Shown: in pieces, positions 59,789 through 64,000 of the stretch
Layout: each line of letters opens with the position of its first letter
Numbering within the stretch: position 1 is the stretch's first letter
Source: Clostridia bacterium
GTDB lineage: Bacteria; Bacillota; Clostridia; Christensenellales; Aristaeellaceae
DNA: 64,000 bases
NCBI GenBank assembly: GCA_017465155.1
Contig: JAFTWV010000089.1
Coordinates: 1-64,000, forward strand
Direction of reading: 5' to 3'
The notes under the pieces: generated by a model
The model's database searches: none
What the model saw: the letters and a program-made list of their open reading frames with translations, nothing else
What the model was told of the DNA's origin: nothing
Position numbers and translations under genes: made by a program

Positions 59789-60568
59789 TTACTCCTTCGG
59801 ATTCGGTTCTGTGCCGACGCACCAGCCGCGCAGCTTGTTAACCGTACGCTCCACAGCGTCGCGGCTGTTCTTCCACGGCTCGTCATAGTAGCGATAGTCA
59901 AACTTGCGGCAGAACCAGCTGATATCCTCCTGCATGCGGTCAAAAGCGGTGATCTCCAGCGTGCAGATTGTTTCGGCAAAGGCAGGCAGAGCGCTGGCGC
60001 TCAGCTCGCTGGGGGCCAGCTTGAGCAGCATGGCAGCATGGTTCAGGCACATGCCCTTGCAGTTCTCGAAACGCTTGCGGAATTCCGTGTCGTTCTGGTA
60101 CAGGTGGAAGAATGTATGCAGGTAGCGGTTCATGTTATCCTCGATGGAGTCGCAGACGATGCAGGTGTGGGTCAGACTTTCCAGCTCTTCAGCGGCGTTT
60201 TCCATCAGTTTGGCGGGACTGGGGGCTTTGCCTGTCAGCCTGTCCATCAGCGAACCGCCTGACGCGCCTTTGGCAGCATGCCGGATGCTCTTGCAGGCCT
60301 TGGCAAGGCGTTCGCGGGTCTCGGCGACATGGCTTTCCAGCATCAGCGCGTGTCCAAGGCGATTGTCCATGCCGTAGAGCATCCGCTGATGATTGCAGCA
60401 GAAGCCCTTCTTGTTGACCTGAATGCGCGTATCCGGCTCCATGACGGACGCGCCCAGATAATGCTCAACTTCGCCCAGCTCCGTGCGGCGATTCAGCGCG
60501 CACAGGAAGCACTCGCCGTCCAGCTTCATTGCGTCCCATACGGGGATGGTGTCGATATGATATCTCAT
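59789..60568 (-). CDS. DUF6062-like protein with multiple Cys/His pairs
   Basis: A 259-residue protein starting at ATG 60568 (MRYHIDTIPVWDAM). It has paired motifs GECFLC, GFCCNHQ, THTCIVC and GMCLNHA, which look like two metal sites in a repeated arrangement: a CxxC near the start of each half followed by a Cys-x2-His about 40 residues later. I believe this is the DUF6062 family, common in Clostridia; its function is not known. The ribosome site is weak (GAAGGGAAG about 14 bases upstream). It has its own promoter with a leader of about 140 bases. Confidence 0.8.
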   Translation of the reverse strand: MRYHIDTIPVWDAMKLDGECFLCALNRRTELGEVEHYLGASVMEPDTRIQVNKKGFCCNHQRMLYGMDNRLGHALMLESHVAETRERLAKACKSIRHAAKGASGGSLMDRLTGKAPSPAKLMENAAEELESLTHTCIVCDSIEDNMNRYLHTFFHLYQNDTEFRKRFENCKGMCLNHAAMLLKLAPSELSASALPAFAETICTLEITAFDRMQEDISWFCRKFDYRYYDEPWKNSRDAVERTVNKLRGWCVGTEPNPKE

Positions 60569-60715
60569 TTGATCATGGCACTTCCCTTCATTGATGATAC
60601 AAAGCCCTGTACATTCAAGGCCCTGAGGATGTTTGACATCAGTGGATTTCGTAAAAGCGGTGAGAAAGCCGTAAAAAACAGATATCACAATGCGTGCGGG
60701 GCTTTCTGTATGTAC

Positions 60716-60745
60716 AGTATATCATAATGGGTGCAAATCTGTCAT
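60716..60745 (-). promoter_or_regulatory. Promoter of the DUF6062-like gene
   Basis: Minus-strand ATGACA (60745-60740), 18 bases and TATACT (60721-60716). Confidence 0.65.
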
Positions 60746-60849
60746 CTGTGAAATGAGCAATTTGAAAGAAAAAACACGGGATAACGATGTCTTCTGCCCT
60801 GCGGTCGTGCATGTGCGTCTGAAATACGCAGCAAAATGCGAAAAAACCA

Positions 60850-60878
60850 TTGACATCGTCTTGGGAATATGCTTTCAT
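60850..60878 (+). promoter_or_regulatory. Promoter of the mannan-degradation genes
   Basis: A perfect TTGACA (60850-60855), 17 bases and a weaker TTTCAT (60873-60878). The weak -10 suggests an activated promoter. Confidence 0.5.
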
Positions 60879-60969
60879 TACAAAACAGATATGCACCTGT
60901 ATCGGGTGCAGACAGGTATGGCGGTGCGGAGTGTCTCCTGCCGCGATGCCACGAGGAAAGGGATATGCA

Positions 60970-63510
60970 ATGAATACGAGACGAATACAGCTGGACGGTA
61001 TGTGGCGCATGTCCTGGTGCGATATCGGCAAGGGAACGGCTGATGCAGTTCAGGGCACGGTCAAGCTGCCTTATCAGGTGCCGGGGGACGTGCACACGCC
61101 GCTGATCGAAGCAGGGCTGATTCAGGAGCCGCTTCAGGCGATGAACAGTCTGGACTGCCGCTTGGTGGAGGATAAGGAATTCTGGTGCGAGAGAACCTTT
61201 TTCATCGCGCCGCAGGACCTTGCCGGTGCCATGCTCCTGACCTTTGAAGGTCTGGATTGTACGGCGGATGTATATCTCAACGGTCAGTATGTCGGACGGC
61301 ATAACAATGCCTTTGTGGAGAAGACCTGGAATGTGACGAAGCTCGTGCAGACTGGTGAAAACACGCTTCTTGTTCGCATTGACCAGGGCCTTGCGGAGGC
61401 GCAGAAGCACGATCTTGCGCAAATGGGCGCCATGTGGAACAATGAACAGCCATGGCGTGCATGGATGCGGAAGCCGCAGTTTGTCTACGGCTGGGACTGG
61501 ACGATATGGCTCGCTTCCTGCGGAATCTGGAAATCGGTGTTCCTCACTGCCTGCGATCATGCACAGATCACCGATGTATATGCCTGCACGGCAGACAAAG
61601 CGCTGTCTGAGGGGGCGCCCTGTCAGGTGGAGGTTGAGGTCAGCGTGGAGTGCTTCTCCTGCTTGCCGTCTGCGCTGGTTTGTACCGTGTACGACCGGGA
61701 AGGAATGGTTGTTGCGGAATGCCGGGAGGTGCTTGCTTCGTCTGCGCAGGTCCTGCGGATGATCATTCCTGAACCGCATCTGTGGTGGTGCAACGGCATG
61801 GGCGACGCCTATCTTTATGCAGTGACCGTGACAATTCAGGATGCAGACGGTGCGGTGCTTGACGCCTGTTCACAGCGGTTCGGGCTGCGCACCATTGAAC
61901 TGATGCAGCCAGCGCTGGGGCAGGGTGAGACCGGTTTTACCTTTGTGCTCAACGGTGTTCCGGTCTTCTGCAAGGGAGCAAATCATGTGCCCTGCGATTG
62001 CCTGCCGGGCCGTATCTCTGAAGAAAAGGAACGGGCGCTGATAGCGTTGGCTCGGGATGAGCATATGAACATGCTGCGCGTCTGGGGCGGCGGCGTGTAT
62101 GCGTCGGAAGCGCTGATGGATGCCTGTGATGAAGCCGGCGTGATGATCTGGCATGATTTCATGTATGCCTGCGGTTACTATCCGGATCACGATCCGGTGT
62201 TCACGGCGGATATCACGGCGGAAGCACGGAAGGCCATTCGCCGCTTGCGCCGGCATGCAAGTCTGATCGGATGGGCGGGCAATAACGAAATTCAGGAGAT
62301 GTACCATTCCCAAAGACAGTGGATGCCCGATCTGCCATGGTATGGCGGAACGATCTACGAGCAGATTCTGCCGCAGCTTGTTAATGAGATGTGTCCATCC
62401 CTGATTTACAGGGAAAGCAGCCCGTTTGGCGGCGAAGGGCAGGCAGATGGCCGCCGGGGCGATCAGCATATCTGGCTGCTGACCCATGTGCATGATCATC
62501 CGCATTATCTGGATCTGTGGCGATTCACAGAGTTTCAGGTGAAGTTCCTGAGCGAGTTTGGTCTGATGGGTGCGATGACGATGGAGACAGCCTTGAAATG
62601 TATCCCGCCGGAGCACATGCGTCCTGATGATCCCGTCTGGCTGCACCATACCAACTCTTGTCAGGAGCATACGCTGCTTGCCCGGATGGAAAAGCAGTAT
62701 TTCGGCGACGAGGCGGTATCGGCGCAGCAGTTCATTCTGCGCAGTCAGGCGATTCAGGCGGAAATCACGCGGCACATCTATGAAGAATTCCGCCGGCAGA
62801 AATTTGTTTGCTCGGGACTCCTGTTCTGGACGCTCAGCGACAGCTATGGTGTGCATAACTGGTCCCTGATTGACTATGGCCTGCGCCGGAAACCTGTTTA
62901 TCATGCCTTGAAGCAGGCGATGGCTCCGCTGGCGCTGTGTGTAAAAGGCTGGGATGTGCAGAATGACGAAGGACGAGTGCACTGGCGCCGTCATTGGGCA
63001 GAAGAGCCCGGCGAGCTGGAAATCTGGGGCATGAACGACACCCGTTTGTCTCAGACAGCCCAGCTGGAATGGACGCTTATGACGCTGCGCGGCAGCGTAC
63101 TGATGGAGGGTAGGAAAACCGTGCTGCTGCCGGAGAATCAGTCTGTCCGGCTGGAAGGCATCGGACTTCAGTCTGTGCGGCTTGAGCCTGCGGAAACGAT
63201 TCTTCGGGCGCGGTTGCTGCTGGAGGACCGGATTGTGAATGAAACGAAGTATTTCTTTGCGCCGTTTGCCGAGATGATTGCTGAGGATGCACATGTACGA
63301 TACATTCACCGCGTGCTGGCAGAAGACCGGCATGAAGTGACGCTCACGACGGACCGGTTTGTATGGATGCTGCATCTGGCGGAGCCGGAAGGGATCAGCT
63401 TCTCGGAGAACGATTTTGATCTCTGGCCGGGCGAGGAAAAAACGGTAACGGTTGTGACCAATGAAAAAGATTTCATCCCTGTCCTGCACTGGATGGGAGA
63501 GAAGGAGTAA
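60970..63510 (+). CDS. Beta-mannosidase (glycoside hydrolase family 2)
   Basis: Cytoplasmic exo-hydrolase of 846 residues that releases mannose from manno-oligosaccharides; no signal peptide. ATG 60970 is the start of the conserved N-terminal jelly roll (IQLDGMWRMSW, PYQVPGDVHTPLIEAGLI). GWDWTIWLASCGIWKSV and LRVWGGGVYASEALMDACDE are typical of GH2 beta-mannosidases. The acid/base is E440 (WAGNNEIQEM) and the nucleophile E529 (FLSEFGLMG). A GH26 gene follows after three bases, so the pair likely forms a mannan-utilisation unit. A different GH2 specificity is possible but less likely. Confidence 0.93.
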   Translation: MNTRRIQLDGMWRMSWCDIGKGTADAVQGTVKLPYQVPGDVHTPLIEAGLIQEPLQAMNSLDCRLVEDKEFWCERTFFIAPQDLAGAMLLTFEGLDCTADVYLNGQYVGRHNNAFVEKTWNVTKLVQTGENTLLVRIDQGLAEAQKHDLAQMGAMWNNEQPWRAWMRKPQFVYGWDWTIWLASCGIWKSVFLTACDHAQITDVYACTADKALSEGAPCQVEVEVSVECFSCLPSALVCTVYDREGMVVAECREVLASSAQVLRMIIPEPHLWWCNGMGDAYLYAVTVTIQDADGAVLDACSQRFGLRTIELMQPALGQGETGFTFVLNGVPVFCKGANHVPCDCLPGRISEEKERALIALARDEHMNMLRVWGGGVYASEALMDACDEAGVMIWHDFMYACGYYPDHDPVFTADITAEARKAIRRLRRHASLIGWAGNNEIQEMYHSQRQWMPDLPWYGGTIYEQILPQLVNEMCPSLIYRESSPFGGEGQADGRRGDQHIWLLTHVHDHPHYLDLWRFTEFQVKFLSEFGLMGAMTMETALKCIPPEHMRPDDPVWLHHTNSCQEHTLLARMEKQYFGDEAVSAQQFILRSQAIQAEITRHIYEEFRRQKFVCSGLLFWTLSDSYGVHNWSLIDYGLRRKPVYHALKQAMAPLALCVKGWDVQNDEGRVHWRRHWAEEPGELEIWGMNDTRLSQTAQLEWTLMTLRGSVLMEGRKTVLLPENQSVRLEGIGLQSVRLEPAETILRARLLLEDRIVNETKYFFAPFAEMIAEDAHVRYIHRVLAEDRHEVTLTTDRFVWMLHLAEPEGISFSENDFDLWPGEEKTVTVVTNEKDFIPVLHWMGEKE

Positions 63511-63513
63511 CGG

Positions 63514-64000
63514 ATGGACTGGATCACAAAACCCTGCAATCCTGATGCGCAGCCCTGTGTTCACCGCATGATGACGTATCTGGGACAGCTTGCCGGGCAT
63601 GGCGTGCTGACGGGACAGCATACAAAGACGCGGGCCTTGGAGGAGCTGCATCACATCGAGCGCGTCACTGGCAAACAGCCTGCGCTGCTGGGCTTCGAGC
63701 TGCTGTCCTATTCGCCCAACATCAACTACCTCGATACTGATGAGGAATGCATGGAGGAGGTCGCGAATAACTACGGCACCCTGCGGCAGGCCTGGGAGTG
63801 GGCGGCGAAAAAGGGAATCCTGACCTTCACATGGCATTGGTTCTCCCCGCGGGGCGGTCGTTCAAAGGCCTTCTTTGCAGACAACACTGATTTTGACGCC
63901 ACGAAGGCGCTGATCGACGGAACGCCGGAGAATAAAGCGCTCCTGAACGATATGGATATGATGGCAGCACTGCTCCGTCCCTTCTGTGACGCAGGGGTGC
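63514..64000 (+). CDS. Beta-mannanase (glycoside hydrolase family 26), 5' part
   Basis: The frame starts at ATG 63514 behind AGAAGGAG and runs off the window after 162 residues. GQLAGHGVLTGQHT at the start, PALLGFELLSYSPN and the segment ILTFTWHWFSPRGG are typical of GH26 mannanases. The visible end AALLRPFCDAGV lies just before the expected WRPLHE acid/base motif, which is beyond the window. There is no signal peptide, so it would act inside the cell on imported oligosaccharides, with the adjoining beta-mannosidase. Confidence 0.9.
   Translation, partial: MDWITKPCNPDAQPCVHRMMTYLGQLAGHGVLTGQHTKTRALEELHHIERVTGKQPALLGFELLSYSPNINYLDTDEECMEEVANNYGTLRQAWEWAAKKGILTFTWHWFSPRGGRSKAFFADNTDFDATKALIDGTPENKALLNDMDMMAALLRPFCDAGV

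Larger units (their letters stand above)
60569..60969. other. Intergenic region between divergent DUF6062-like and GH2 genes
   Basis: This 401-base gap holds two outward promoters (60716-60745 minus, 60850-60878 plus) and a long minus-strand leader in which GAAAGCC (60709-60703) can pair with GGCTTTC (60672-60666). Open frames on both strands here are AT-rich and lack ribosome sites. I see no other feature. Confidence 0.6.

Overview
The window is a gene-dense stretch of chromosome with fairly high GC. It looks like a spore-forming, diderm-independent Firmicute of class Clostridia, probably a gut or rumen anaerobe. The evidence is a Firmicutes-type division cluster led by mraZ, SpoIIE, a GerA-type germinant receptor operon, a Spo0A-type DNA-binding domain, meso-DAP-type MurE, an FMN riboswitch in front of ribU, DUF1540 and UPF0210 proteins, and a mannan-degrading pair (GH2 and GH26). 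I saw no phage, integrase, insertion sequence, CRISPR array or plasmid functions. Species cannot be named from the sequence alone.

Layout. 0-2.4 kb: end of an unrecognised gene, a secreted CAP-domain protein (minus), a zinc-ribbon/acidic-tail protein and a metallophosphoesterase. 2.5-16.9 kb: division and cell wall (dcw) cluster in the order mraZ, ftsL-like, spoVD/ftsI, murE, mraY, murD, ftsW, murA, ftsQ, internal promoter, ftsA, ftsZ. rsmH, murF, murG, murC and murB are absent from their usual places. 16.9-24.1 kb: two paralogous secreted proteins of unknown family, a class A PBP on the minus strand, an orphan solute-binding protein and a galactokinase-like GHMP kinase. 24.1-26.6 kb: FMN riboswitch-ribU, then tsaE-tsaB-rimI. 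26.6-32.4 kb: an FAD oxidoreductase with an altered Rieske-like tail, divergent from a 2-hydroxyacid dehydrogenase; a tRNA-Pro(GGG) unit; a stand-alone Spo0A effector-domain protein; a HAD phosphatase; a ferredoxin-fused aldo/keto reductase.

32.4-41.7 kb (minus strand): an elongasome operon transcribed maf-mreB-mreC-mreD-pbp2-minD-rodA-tetR. 41.8-46.3 kb: queT with a structured leader (minus), a DUF1540 protein, and the gerA-gerB-gerC operon. 46.5-51.3 kb (minus): DNA-deoxyinosine glycosylase, GNAT acetyltransferase, yhbY, obgE, UPF0210 and ACT-domain protein. 51.4-54.4 kb: copper-responsive csoR-copA with two operator-like palindromes. 54.4-59.7 kb: spoIIE with its start codon inside a 13-bp inverted repeat, then Ktr/Trk potassium uptake genes and an esterase. 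59.8-64.0 kb: DUF6062-like protein (minus), beta-mannosidase, and the start of a GH26 mannanase cut by the window edge.

The main theme is envelope biogenesis and sporulation: divisome, elongasome, three PBPs, two SEDS polymerases, SpoIIE and Ger proteins. I found no large undescribed system. The best leads are small: the spoIIE start-codon hairpin, the stand-alone Spo0A_C protein, the secreted paralog pair, the queT leader pseudoknot, and the Cys-for-His change in the Rieske-like tail.
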